Source: CAWANP01 sp963783445
Lineage (GTDB): Bacteria > Chloroflexota > Anaerolineae > JAAYZQ01
NCBI GenBank assembly: GCA_963783445.1
Contig: CAWANP010000020.1
Location: forward strand, 1 to 64,000
Length of the DNA stretch: 64,000 bases
Reading direction: 5' to 3'
Both the position numbers and the translations under genes were made by a program. This document shows positions 15,294 through 21,969 of this stretch, piece by piece. Numbering within the stretch: position 1 is the stretch's first letter; every line of letters starts with the position of its first letter. A model generated the notes under the pieces. The model was not told the origin of the DNA. It saw only the letters and a program-made list of their open reading frames with translations, and made no database searches.

Positions 15294-15474
15294 ATGACTG
15301 ACGAACAGAGAATGAGCATGGCGATGAGAGTGGCCCAGTTGGCCGAACGCCGGCGCGTGGACTGCCGAAACCGGCATAGCGTTCTGCGAGGCCGTGGAAG
15401 CCGGCATGACTGACACGGCCCTGGAGATGTGGGCCGATGCAGCCGAGCACTTTAGCCAAGACGGCGAGAGCTAA
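15294..15474 (+). pseudogene. Unknown small protein with frameshift
   Basis: ATG 15294 has a GAGGAGG Shine-Dalgarno sequence. The first 24 codons (MTDEQRMSMAMRVAQLAERR...) continue sensibly only after a one-base shift near 15361, into TAETGIAFCEAVEAGMTDTALEMW...GES with a stop at 15472-15474. About 60 residues would result. No family is recognised; the mix of helix-forming residues and acidic end resembles neighbouring small proteins. The unshifted frame stops early, after 39 codons. Confidence 0.45.
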
Positions 15475-15478
15475 CAGC

Positions 15479-15600
15479 CAGACAGTGCCCGTAACCTTGG
15501 GAGAACCAACCGAGCAGCAGGAGCCAGCAATTTTAGGTGATGGTGAGACGGCAATGGCCCAAGGCGGGGGTTGAGGGTACAGGGTGGGTGGCACTGTCTG
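15479..15600 (+). ncRNA. Candidate structured RNA, 122 nt
   Basis: CAGACAGTGCC (15479-15489) and GGCACTGTCTG (15590-15600) form a perfect 11-bp closing stem. CCTTGGG (15495-15501) pairs with CCCAAGG (15558-15564) as a second perfect stem inside. The stretch between lacks a good reading frame and fills the gap between two tiny genes. Two nested perfect inverted repeats at this spacing are unlikely by chance. No known RNA family is recognised. Confidence 0.5.
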
Positions 15601-15630
15601 TAGCAAGACCAATCAGAAAGGAGCAAGGCC

Positions 15631-15861
15631 ATGGCGATGCCGCCAGTTTTCACTCAGGCTATGTATCAGGCCAACCAGTTCACGCAAAACGTGTATATCA
15701 CGACCATCCACAACCAGCCGATCCACAAGGTCCAGACGAACACCGGGCACCAGGTCTATGTCGTGTCTACGCCATCCACGTGGATCTCCTATCCGAACGT
15801 GGCCAAGGTCATCCAGGTGATCATGACGCTGCACCAATGGAACGTGCAGACTGCCCACTAA
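15631..15861 (+). CDS. Unknown small protein, 76 aa
   Basis: AAGGAG precedes ATG 15631. The product (MAMPPVFTQAMYQANQF...) is rich in Gln, Thr, Val and His, looks beta-rich (QVYVVSTPSTWISYP) and has no charge clusters or membrane segment. It is intact and codon use looks normal. Function unknown. It is followed by a recurrent leader copy. Confidence 0.55.
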   Translation: MAMPPVFTQAMYQANQFTQNVYITTIHNQPIHKVQTNTGHQVYVVSTPSTWISYPNVAKVIQVIMTLHQWNVQTAH

Positions 15862-15865
15862 GAGA

Positions 15866-15926
15866 GCCAATCAAACCGGGCGCTCAGGCTTTAAGGTTCT
15901 ACCACACAGAGGGGAGAAGGGCGATG
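15866..15926 (+). promoter_or_regulatory. Recurrent island leader copy
   Basis: CCAATCAAACCGGGCGCTCAG is followed by GCTTTAAG and TACCACACAGAGGGGAG, then ATG at about 15924 with only a very short frame. A GCCACC/GGTGGC hairpin follows at 15955-15975. It may drive the gene at 16072 through leader repeat B. Confidence 0.5.
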
Positions 15927-15974
15927 TAAACGCAAATCATACCAAGACGCCGGGCCACCGGGCGACGACAGGTG

Positions 15975-16068
15975 GCAAACCAGGAGATGAGAGCAGGGAG
16001 TCAAGACCCGAGCTGCCGCCCAAGTGGCCGACCTGGAGGGCAAACCAAACCACACAGAGAGGAGATTC
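15975..16068 (+). repeat. Intergenic leader repeat B, copy 2
   Basis: Second copy of the sequence at 15195-15290, with the blocks CAAACCAGGAGATGAGAGCA, GAGTCAAGACCCGAGCTGCC and GCCGACCTGGAGGGCA. It ends in GAGAGGAG before ATG 16072. Confidence 0.6.
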
Positions 16069-16071
16069 ACG

Positions 16072-16485
16072 ATGGAGAAGGTCACATTCAGAGGCAAGGA
16101 AATCGCTCTTTACACCAACAACGATGTCATGGACCTGGCGACAGAGGTCGTCGAGGATAACTGGCCGCACGCGATCCCGGAGCAGAGCATCAGTGGCTTT
16201 GGCTACATGAACTTTGAGGTCAGCCGGGCGCGCGGAGTGAGCTGCCGGATCGGCGTGAGCTTTCACAACATGAGGATCGAAGAGTCCGAGGAGATGAGGA
16301 TCGGTCTCACGGACCCCACGGTCCAGGTCAACTGGAGAGGCGGGAGCTGTGGGCTGGCCGAGGCAATGGCTAACGTGGCCCTCTACCAGGAGATGATCAG
16401 CCTGGCCGCGCTCATCGAGTGCCGGCTGGCCGAGATTCAATATGTGGGCAAGGTAGTCTGGACCAAAGAGGAGGAGGCGAAATGA
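16072..16485 (+). CDS. Unknown protein, 137 aa
   Basis: ATG 16072 follows GAGGAG. The protein starts MEKVTFRGKEIALYTNNDVM and is acidic and soluble, with a beta-rich middle (FGYMNFEVSRARGVSCRIGVSF) and a helical C-terminal third. No motif is recognised. Its stop overlaps the start of the next gene (ATGA), so the two are a coupled pair. Confidence 0.6.
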   Translation: MEKVTFRGKEIALYTNNDVMDLATEVVEDNWPHAIPEQSISGFGYMNFEVSRARGVSCRIGVSFHNMRIEESEEMRIGLTDPTVQVNWRGGSCGLAEAMANVALYQEMISLAALIECRLAEIQYVGKVVWTKEEEAK

Positions 16486-16703
16486 TCACGTTCACGCGCA
16501 ACACTCAAAACGAGGTAGAGCTTGACGCGGCCAGCGCGACGGAATTGCGCACTTTCGCATCCGCGCTAGAGAAGGCGGGTGAGGGCATCCGAGTACAAGT
16601 CTGCCAGAACGACAGCAAGGCCGGCGTTGCCTTTTTCCCAAGCGAGTCAACCCTGGTGCCGGCGTTGCCACCGATCGGGTCCACCTGGACCAGCTCACAC
16701 TAG
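16482..16703 (+). CDS. Unknown small protein, 73 aa
   Basis: Starts in an ATGA overlap with the preceding gene, behind GAGGAGG. The product (MITFTRNTQNEVELDAASAT...) is soluble, with one cysteine in RVQVCQNDS. No family recognised. A terminator follows 20 bases later, so this gene ends a transcript. Confidence 0.55.
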   Translation: MITFTRNTQNEVELDAASATELRTFASALEKAGEGIRVQVCQNDSKAGVAFFPSESTLVPALPPIGSTWTSSH

Positions 16704-16722
16704 AGCAACCACAAGCAGTTCC

Positions 16723-16752
16723 AAGGGCCGGCCAGTTGGTCGGCCCTTTTCG
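16723..16752 (+). terminator. Intrinsic terminator
   Basis: AAGGGCCG (16723-16730) pairs with CGGCCCTT (16741-16748), with extra pairing in the loop, followed by TTTTCG. Confidence 0.75.
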
Positions 16753-16764
16753 TGTTGGGCGGAC

Positions 16765-16912
16765 TTGATCACTTTCACGATCCTTTTCTCCGCTTCTGTG
16801 CTCCTGCAGGTGTCCTATGCCATTATCATCCCAAGTCCACACAGCCAACCGCGCGGCTGGCCAATCAATCGGCCGGCCCAGGCTTTAAGAACCTATCAAA
16901 CAGATGGAGGCA
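16765..16912 (+). promoter_or_regulatory. Recurrent island leader copy with upstream GGACTTGATCA block
   Basis: GGACTTGATCA (also before copy 1 near 14320) is followed by CTATGCCATTATCATCCCAAG, CCAATCAATCGGCCGGCC and CAGGCTTTAAG, then GATGGAGG before ATG 16918. The same order of blocks is seen before other island genes. Confidence 0.55.
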
Positions 16913-16917
16913 AGACA

Positions 16918-17214
16918 ATGGCAGGGAGATTCCAACCAGCAGGATGGCAGAGAGACCCGGAGAGCATCACCACAGATCGCGTCCAGTTCTGGACCCACAG
17001 CGGGAGCATGGTCACGGCTCAGATGCCGAGGGCAACGGCGCAGGGGCTGGTACGGTCCGGCCAGGCGACTGTGATCAACGACCAGGCCATCAGCCAATCC
17101 GCGGAAAGCGCGGAGTTCGAGCAAGGCGTGAGCGACGGCTTTATGGAGTGCATCCAGACAAGGAGGGAGAAACGAAGGGAGGAAAGACATGGCGAATCTT
17201 TACACACAATTTAG
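16918..17214 (+). CDS. Unknown small protein, 98 aa
   Basis: ATG 16918 has GATGGAGG upstream. The protein (MAGRFQPAGWQRDPES...) has a soluble centre and an Arg/Glu-rich tail (TRREKRREERHGES) where it overlaps the next gene by 26 bases. The tail may be basic for nucleic-acid contact or simply a by-product of the overlap. No family is recognised. Confidence 0.55.
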   Translation: MAGRFQPAGWQRDPESITTDRVQFWTHSGSMVTAQMPRATAQGLVRSGQATVINDQAISQSAESAEFEQGVSDGFMECIQTRREKRREERHGESLHTI

Positions 17215-17770
17215 CGACGCGATTGGCCCACTGACAGAGGAGCGACGCGACTGGTTCCTGGACCAGGTCAATGTCAATGCGATGGCAAAGCACCTGCTCC
17301 AGGCAGCGATAGAGAGCAAAAACTACAGAGAGGCCCTGGAGTACGAGCCAGCCAAGGATCTGGTTCTCTGGCCCGAGTACGTGGGCACAATCATCCCACG
17401 GCACGACAGAGCAGAGCTGAACCAGTGGGATGTCTGGCGTGACTACGTGGAGGACTACTATCCCGGCTTTGAGCTGGAGATCGAGCAGTTTGAAGGCGGC
17501 GAGTTTGCCTGGTTCTACGCCGAAGAAGCCGGGAGGCCCGGCAACGTGGCGGAGTTGGTCCAAGAGTTCCTGGCCAAGTTTGACCCGGAGAGCGCCTGGA
17601 CCACAACCTATGCCGAAACGTGCGACAAGATGCGTCTCGGAGAGTTTAGCGGCGGGGCCGTTTTTGTGACCGCCGAGGGAGATCGAGTACATGGACGCGC
17701 TAGGCTTGGGCCAACCAGAAGTTCAAAGCGTGGAAGGAGACGCATCCATGCCAGAGCTGAACGAGGTTGA
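17189..17770 (+). CDS. Unknown acidic protein, about 190 aa, C-terminus uncertain
   Basis: Starts at ATG 17189 behind GAGGAAAG. Residues 1-165 are convincing: acidic, aromatic-rich (WDVWRDYVEDYYPGFELEIE, EFAWFYAEEAG), cytoplasmic. The last 25 or so residues switch to Arg-rich nonsense (RARLGPTRSSKRGRRRIHAR). Dropping one G in GGG near 17677 would continue instead into EEIEYMDALGLGQPEV and the next feature. So this may be the N-terminal half of a longer protein of about 285 residues. No family is recognised. Confidence 0.5.
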   Translation: MANLYTQFSDAIGPLTEERRDWFLDQVNVNAMAKHLLQAAIESKNYREALEYEPAKDLVLWPEYVGTIIPRHDRAELNQWDVWRDYVEDYYPGFELEIEQFEGGEFAWFYAEEAGRPGNVAELVQEFLAKFDPESAWTTTYAETCDKMRLGEFSGGAVFVTAEGDRVHGRARLGPTRSSKRGRRRIHARAERG

Positions 17771-18043
17771 GACACTTTATCAGCGCTCAAGGCCCTGGGC
17801 CGGTTCAACCGAGCCGCAAGAAAAAAGATGGGCGATGCTTGGGAGCGCGGCACACAGCGCGAAGATGGTTACCGATGGGTTGACGCCGTAGCCGATGCAC
17901 TGCCTCCGCGATTCATGGTCCTTGACGCCAATCTGTTGGATGAGAACACGGTCGATCTGAAGACCTGTCTGCCGGTGAGCGTGGATGCCTATCGGAAGCT
18001 AGCCAATACGAGCGCGCCAACCAATCGGCGCGCTCAGCCTTAA
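17691..18043 (+). pseudogene. Continuation or separate small gene with frameshift
   Basis: The frame from ATG 17691 (MDALGLGQPEVQSVEGD...) runs to about 17770. It then makes sense only after a one-base shift, as ALKALGRFNRAARKKMGDAW...LPPRFMVLDANLLDENTV and stops at 18043. A second possible start is ATG 17749 behind GGAAGGAG. It could be its own gene overlapping the previous one, or the second half of it. The product is helical and charged, family unknown. Confidence 0.4.
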
Positions 18044-18068
18044 GAAGTCATACCACACAGGAGGTAAG
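18012..18068 (+). promoter_or_regulatory. Recurrent island leader copy (diverged)
   Basis: CCAACCAATCGGCGCGCTCAG, CCTTAAG and TACCACACAGGAGG before ATG 18073. It overlaps the end of the preceding frame. Confidence 0.5.
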
Positions 18069-18072
18069 AGCG

Positions 18073-18184
18073 ATGACGCAAATCCACCAAGGCGTACACC
18101 GAGAGCAACGGGCTTATCAGTCATGCCGGCCAGAGGCGGCAGAAGGTCGACTTATCCAAGGCGGCACGGAGATTGACGAATGCG
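18073..18184 (+). pseudogene. Small basic protein, frameshifted at codon 2
   Basis: ATG 18073 has a good AGGAGG. The initial frame gives an Arg/Gly/Gln-rich sequence of poor quality. A one-base shift right after the start gives KSTKAYTESNGLISHAGQRR...RRLTNA with a stop near 18184, more protein-like. It might join the next frame if that stop is an error. Confidence 0.35.
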
Positions 18185-18202
18185 TGACGATCAGCATCCA
18201 GG

Positions 18203-18568
18203 GTGAGCGCGGCGGCGAACCTGGGCATGGCGAGAGTCCACGTGGACACGCTGAGGCAAGCGCTCCTGCTGGCCGGGATCGCGACAGCCCGGAGCAAAGA
18301 GCCGGAGCCAATGCCGACCGGGGCCAACGAGCCACTGCTAGGCCGGCGGATCGTCAAGGTTCGCAAGATGACAGAGGCTGAGTCGGATTTTGACGGTTGG
18401 GAGCCTATGGCATTTGGAGAGCCGACCTGCCTGGAGCTGGACGATGGTAGTATTGTCTATCCAAGCCAAGACCCGAAGGGCAACGGGCCAGGCGCGCTCT
18501 TCGGCCAAAAAGACGGCCGAGGCTATCTCTGGCACGCCGGCAGAGAAGAGTTCAAGGAGGCGACATGA
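18203..18568 (+). CDS. Unknown protein, about 121 aa
   Basis: The frame runs from GTG 18203 (or ATG 18227) to 18568. It includes a helical N-terminal region (MARVHVDTLRQALLLAGIA) and an acidic beta-rich C-terminus (EPTCLELDDGSIVYPSQDP). No good ribosome-binding site precedes either start, which supports fusion to the frame before it. Its TGA overlaps the parB start. Function unknown. Confidence 0.45.
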   Translation: MSAAANLGMARVHVDTLRQALLLAGIATARSKEPEPMPTGANEPLLGRRIVKVRKMTEAESDFDGWEPMAFGEPTCLELDDGSIVYPSQDPKGNGPGALFGQKDGRGYLWHAGREEFKEAT

Positions 18569-19616
18569 GCAAAGACTACATGGATTGGGAAGTCAAAAAG
18601 CTACCGTGACTCAGATCGTGCCGGGCGACAATGACCGGCAGACCTTTGAGCCACTGGCCTTGCAGGATCTGTCCCGATCCATCCACAGGGACGGCTTGAT
18701 CCAACCCATCACAGTCAGGGCTATCTTTGAGTGCCCGGACGGCCATCTGAGCAGTGAGGTCGGGTTCCGCACCAATGACGGCAAGACGCTGATTCCGTGC
18801 GGCACCTACTGGTGTGATGAGTGTGAGCGCCTTTACGGCAGCGATTGGGATCTGTCGCATTACCAAATCGTCGCCGGAGAGCGCCGGTTCCGGGCAGTGG
18901 CCGATCTCCTCAAGTGGGAACCATCCCGGCCCTTGTGCGCCAACTGAACGACGAGGAAGCCGCGGGTATCATGCTGGCCGAGAACGTCCACCGGGAAGAG
19001 CTATCGCCCATCGAGGAGGCGCAAAGCCTACGCCAAGCGCATGGACCAGCACGGCTGGAGCGCATCCGAAACCGGGCGTAGGGCCAAGGTCAGCGAGGGC
19101 CGGGTGAGATCCCGGCTCAAGCTCTTGACACTGGCGCCAGACATCCAGATGCTTGTCGAGAAAGGGCAAATGCCCATCGGCTTTGGAGAAGAGCTGGCCA
19201 GGCTGGACGAGGCCCACCAGCGCTTTGTCGCCACCTGGCTGAGCAAGCAGCGCAGCCGGCCCACCAAAACCACGTTCGCGGCATACGTGGGCAAGGTCTA
19301 CGAGCAGCAAGCCCAAACCAGCATCTTTGACATGGGCCTGGTTCTCGAGGTCGGCGTAGCCGATGCCATCGCTGGCACAAAAGACGGCCGGCTCTGGCAA
19401 GTGCTCCCTGGCATCGAGGCCCTGCCGGATCTGCCCTATAAGCAAGGGAGCATGGGCAACGTGCTGGACCAATATGTCGTCCGCCTGCTGGACGAAGGCC
19501 ACATGACAGAAGCGGCAATCGTGATCGACACCTGGCGAAAGCTCCAGCGCGCCAATTTCGCCGTCATGCCTCCCCTGGACAGCCGGGCGCTCCAAAGACT
19601 GAGCGCGGCCCAATGA
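18565..19616 (+). pseudogene. ParB/Spo0J-family protein with Cys-rich insert, three frameshifts
   Basis: ATG 18565 follows AAGGAGG. Pieced across three one-base shifts at homopolymers (AAAAA at 18596-18600, near 18918, and AAA at 19023-19025) the gene encodes about 350 residues. They show the full ParB order: IVPGDNDRQTF, LSRSIHRDGLIQPITVR, the YQIVAGERRFRA box, IMLAENVHREELSPIEEA, then an HTH (WSASETGRRAKVSEGRVRSR). Between ITVR and YQIVAG lies an insert with Cys pairs (ECPDGH ... PCGTYWCDEC), possibly a zinc ribbon, not usual in ParB. No ParA partner is visible. It may act in partition or replication control of the element. Frameshifts at homopolymers could be sequencing errors. Confidence 0.65.
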
Positions 19617-19639
19617 AGCAGTTTTGACCAATTGTCCGG

Positions 19640-19690
19640 CCGGGACCAATCAAAACGAGGTCTGGTTCTTTAAGAGAGCATCCTATACCC
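19640..19690 (+). promoter_or_regulatory. Weak recurrent leader copy
   Basis: GGACCAATCAAAACGAGG, GGTCTGG and TTCTTTAAGAG keep the order of the leader blocks but are diverged. It precedes the DUF488 gene. A perfect AAAGGAGGTGAT lies further on near 19739 but starts only a 22-codon frame. Confidence 0.4.
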
Positions 19691-19809
19691 GAGGCGCTGG
19701 CCGGGTCACGTGAGGTAGCCAAACCAGCAAGGGTATTGAAAGGAGGTGATGCTTAACGCGCTACCACGAACGCCGAGACCATCATCAGAGCACAGGAAAG
19801 GAGACCGGG

Positions 19810-20262
19810 TTGGATGAAGTAAAAAAGAGCAAGGTGTATACTGTGAGTTATTCGGGTTGGACTCCAGAACAGATCCTGGAGAAAGCGGAAGAGCTGGACG
19901 CAACGGTCATAGATGTGCGGATCAAGCCGGCATCCCGGATGCCCCAATGGCGCAAGGGAGCACTCCAGGCCATTATGGGGAGCCGGTATCGGCACGTCGC
20001 GGACCTGGGCAACGTCAACTATCGTGGAGGGCCGACCATGCTCCAGGACTTTACCAGCGGAGCCAAAGCCCTTGACGAGTCGCTGGCCCAAGGGCCGGTC
20101 ATGCTGATGTGCGTGTGTCGCGACTTTGCCAACTGTCACCGCAAGACCATCGTGGAAAAGCTGTTCAAGTCAGGCCGGGACATCGAGCACGAAGAGATCC
20201 CGCCGCCAGGTGGCCAGAAACCCAAACAGAGCTACGCGCCACAGCAGAGGCTCCCGCTCTAA
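19810..20262 (+). CDS. DUF488-family protein
   Basis: The start is TTG 19810, 6 bases behind AAAGGAG; no ATG fits. The 150-residue product has the DUF488 hallmarks: VYTVSYSGWTPEQILEKAEEL at the N-terminus, VIDVRIKPASRMPQW, and VMLMCVCRDFANCHR with the conserved cysteines/His toward the end. The family is widespread in bacteria and mobile elements; its biochemical role is not established. The C-terminal Pro/Gln-rich tail is unusual. It is intact and followed by a strong terminator. Confidence 0.75.
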   Translation: MDEVKKSKVYTVSYSGWTPEQILEKAEELDATVIDVRIKPASRMPQWRKGALQAIMGSRYRHVADLGNVNYRGGPTMLQDFTSGAKALDESLAQGPVMLMCVCRDFANCHRKTIVEKLFKSGRDIEHEEIPPPGGQKPKQSYAPQQRLPL

Positions 20263-20285
20263 GCCAAGTCTAGACAGAAGCAGAG

Positions 20286-20319
20286 AGACCCGCTAGCCTG
20301 ATGGCTAGCGGGTCTTTTC
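20286..20319 (+). terminator. Strong intrinsic terminator, 13-bp perfect stem
   Basis: AGACCCGCTAGCC (20286-20298) pairs with GGCTAGCGGGTCT (20303-20315) around a TGAT loop, followed by TTTCT. Confidence 0.9.
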
Positions 20320-20331
20320 TGTGTCCACTTA

Positions 20332-20510
20332 TGCCCTTATCATCCCAAGCCCAACCAATCAAAAGGGTCGCTCAGGCTTTAAGATGTTACCTTACAAACT
20401 ACACAAACCGGCGTCAGACTGGGTCAACCTGTCAGGGCCCTGTCAGACTTCTATCTGGCCAAGGCCAAAGCACTGTGTGATATGTGTGTTGTGATGGGTT
20501 TAAGGTTAAA
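20332..20510 (+). promoter_or_regulatory. Duplicated early regulatory region, copy 2
   Basis: Nearly the same as 14395-14566: CTTATCATCCCAAGCCC, CCAACCAATCAAAAGGG, GCTCAGGCTTTAAGATG, ACAAACCGGCGTCAGA, repeated GTCAG units and TGTGTGATATGTG. It directly follows a terminator and directs transcription of the small genes at 20.5-21.7 kb. Confidence 0.6.
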
Positions 20511-20530
20511 TGACCGAAAGGGGCAACAAC

Positions 20531-20716
20531 ATGGACAAGGCAACGAGGGACAAAAAGGCTAAAATGGTAGCAGATGTAGCAGTAGGATGCGGAATGTGGT
20601 CCATCGACAAAGGCCAGTTTTTCATGGAGATCGCGAGTGACGAGGTTGTAGAGCAATATTACGCTGAGTTTGAGTGTGACCTGTACTTTGACTTCGACCT
20701 GTACGACGAGAGCTAA
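20531..20716 (+). CDS. Unknown small acidic protein, 61 aa
   Basis: ATG 20531 (MDKATRDKKAKMVADVAV...) is preceded by AGGGG at 7 bases; an upstream ATG at 20510 is less likely. The C-terminus is strongly acidic and aromatic (FECDLYFDFDLYDES), a DNA-mimic-like composition seen in some phage anti-defence proteins, but that is only a resemblance. Intact. Confidence 0.55.
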   Translation: MDKATRDKKAKMVADVAVGCGMWSIDKGQFFMEIASDEVVEQYYAEFECDLYFDFDLYDES

Positions 20717-20724
20717 GACACAGA

Positions 20725-20746
20725 GGGCCGGGTGAGAGCCCGGCCC
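20725..20746 (+). repeat. Intercistronic hairpin, copy 1
   Basis: GGGCCGGG/CCCGGCCC with loop TGAGAG, followed by CCACACAGGAGAGAGC and the next start codon. An identical hairpin and spacer recur at 20984-21005. Confidence 0.75.
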
Positions 20747-20769
20747 CACACCACACAGGAGAGAGCGAA

Positions 20770-20976
20770 ATGGCAAAAGCAACGGCAGCAGAAGTCAAGA
20801 GAGCCACAGAGCTAGGCAAGGCAGCATTTGAGGACGGACGCAGCCGAGTCGCAGCTTGGGACAAAGACCTTATGGCGATGCTGGCCGGCAACCAAGTCGG
20901 AGAAGGACTCCCCATAATCGAGGCTTGGGTGAGGGCCTGGGATACGGCCAACTTGGCAGCACCGTTTGACTGGTAA
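20770..20976 (+). CDS. Unknown small protein, 68 aa
   Basis: GGAGAG precedes ATG 20770. The product (MAKATAAEVKRATELGK...) is helical, with a Trp-rich C-terminus (AWVRAWDTANLAAPFDW). No motif recognised. It is framed by the two identical hairpins, so each gene of this run has its own RNA element. Confidence 0.55.
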   Translation: MAKATAAEVKRATELGKAAFEDGRSRVAAWDKDLMAMLAGNQVGEGLPIIEAWVRAWDTANLAAPFDW

Positions 20977-20983
20977 CCGCTAA

Positions 20984-21005
20984 GGGCCGGGTGAGAGCCC
21001 GGCCC
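20984..21005 (+). repeat. Intercistronic hairpin, copy 2
   Basis: Exact repeat of the 20725-20746 hairpin with the same loop, followed by CCACACAGGAGAGAGCAAC and ATG 21028. Confidence 0.75.
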
Positions 21006-21027
21006 CAACCACACAGGAGAGAGCAAC

Positions 21028-21309
21028 ATGAGCGAGAGCATCGAGCAATTGGTAAAAAAGGCCAAATGGGAAGGCACCTGGAGCGGGTACACCCAGGAGC
21101 AGTTGAGCACCGCGTTCGACGGCGTGCGCAACGCGGACCACTGGAAAGGGCCGATTGACGCACTGGTCCCGGAGGATGAGTTGACCGTCACTGTCCTGGC
21201 CATCATATTCTACACGGCCACCGAGCCGAAGGCATCCTGGGTCGAGAGCAAAGAGCACTTTCGCGTCACGAGCGAGGGCTATTGGGCCGGGCCAGCCGGC
21301 GACCACTAG
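21028..21309 (+). CDS. Unknown small protein, 93 aa
   Basis: ATG 21028 follows GGAGAG. The product (MSESIEQLVKKAKWEG...) is soluble and acidic overall, with a helical N-terminus and a short hydrophobic stretch (LTVTVLAIIFYTATE) too short and polar-flanked to be a clear membrane anchor. Family unknown. Confidence 0.55.
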   Translation: MSESIEQLVKKAKWEGTWSGYTQEQLSTAFDGVRNADHWKGPIDALVPEDELTVTVLAIIFYTATEPKASWVESKEHFRVTSEGYWAGPAGDH

Positions 21310-21333
21310 ACACACCACACAGAGGAGCAAACG

Positions 21334-21693
21334 ATGCACAGCACACAGAGAGCTTACCTGAAGGCCAAAGCAGACTTTGAGGCAGCGCAAGCCGCAGCCA
21401 GAGCCGAGATGCCACCGTGGCCAGTCCCGCGAGGCCAGCAAATGACCGAGGCTCAGATTGACCAGGTCATCGAGATTGAGATGTGCATCGAGGACAAGTA
21501 CCAGGTCACGGCCAAGATGGACGCCATGATCCAAGCGCGCAAGGATCTGCTCTCCTGGGCCAAGGAGACCGTCGCCAGTGAGATGGCCGGCCATCCCCGA
21601 CTTGCCGAGGCTCTGGAAGTCTTTGACAAAGCCCCACATCACCCGCGCGTCTTACCCAAAGTGATCGACGCCGCGCTGAGACTGAGAGTATAA
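21334..21693 (+). CDS. Unknown coiled-coil-like protein, 119 aa
   Basis: GAGGAG precedes ATG 21334. The N-terminal part (AYLKAKADFEAAQAAARAE) and residues 37-90 are helical and charged, suggesting a helical bundle. One cysteine (EMCIEDKYQ). Function unknown. It is the last gene before a terminator. Confidence 0.55.
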   Translation: MHSTQRAYLKAKADFEAAQAAARAEMPPWPVPRGQQMTEAQIDQVIEIEMCIEDKYQVTAKMDAMIQARKDLLSWAKETVASEMAGHPRLAEALEVFDKAPHHPRVLPKVIDAALRLRV

Positions 21694-21775
21694 GGCCGGA
21701 CAAACAGTCGATGCGCCATCCGGTCGAGAGCCTGTAAGTAGATTACAGAAAGTTAAAACCGCACAAATCAGACAC

Positions 21776-21818
21776 AGAAGCTCGGTCTTGACGGATCGGG
21801 TTTCTGTTTTTTCCCCCG
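21776..21818 (+). terminator. Intrinsic terminator
   Basis: ACAGAA near 21777 pairs with TTCTGT before a TTTTTT run, with further partial pairing (CTCGGT/ATCGGG) inside. Confidence 0.7.
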
Positions 21819-21861
21819 TGGTTCACGCTGGTCTATGCGCTTATCATCATTAGTGCAACAC

Positions 21862-21890
21862 TTGACACCGGGCTGGTGCCATGATATACT
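21862..21890 (+). promoter_or_regulatory. Consensus sigma70 promoter with CTGGTG half-sites
   Basis: TTGACA (21862-21867), 17-base spacer, TATACT (21885-21890). The spacer holds GGGCTGGTGCC and the -10 is followed by GGTGGCA, related to the operators at 22898 and 22994. It drives the gene at 21970. Confidence 0.8.
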
Positions 21891-21969
21891 GGTGGCATAC
21901 CTGTCACACGGACCACACATTGAGGCATCGCGGTGGAATTACAGCCCAAGTCCAGAGGGAGGAACGCGC

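Noticed and set aside
19739..19815. 22-codon frame behind a perfect AAAGGAGGTGAT before the DUF488 gene
   Set aside because: The spacing from Shine-Dalgarno to ATG is only about two bases and the peptide is unremarkable; it could be a leader peptide but support is thin.
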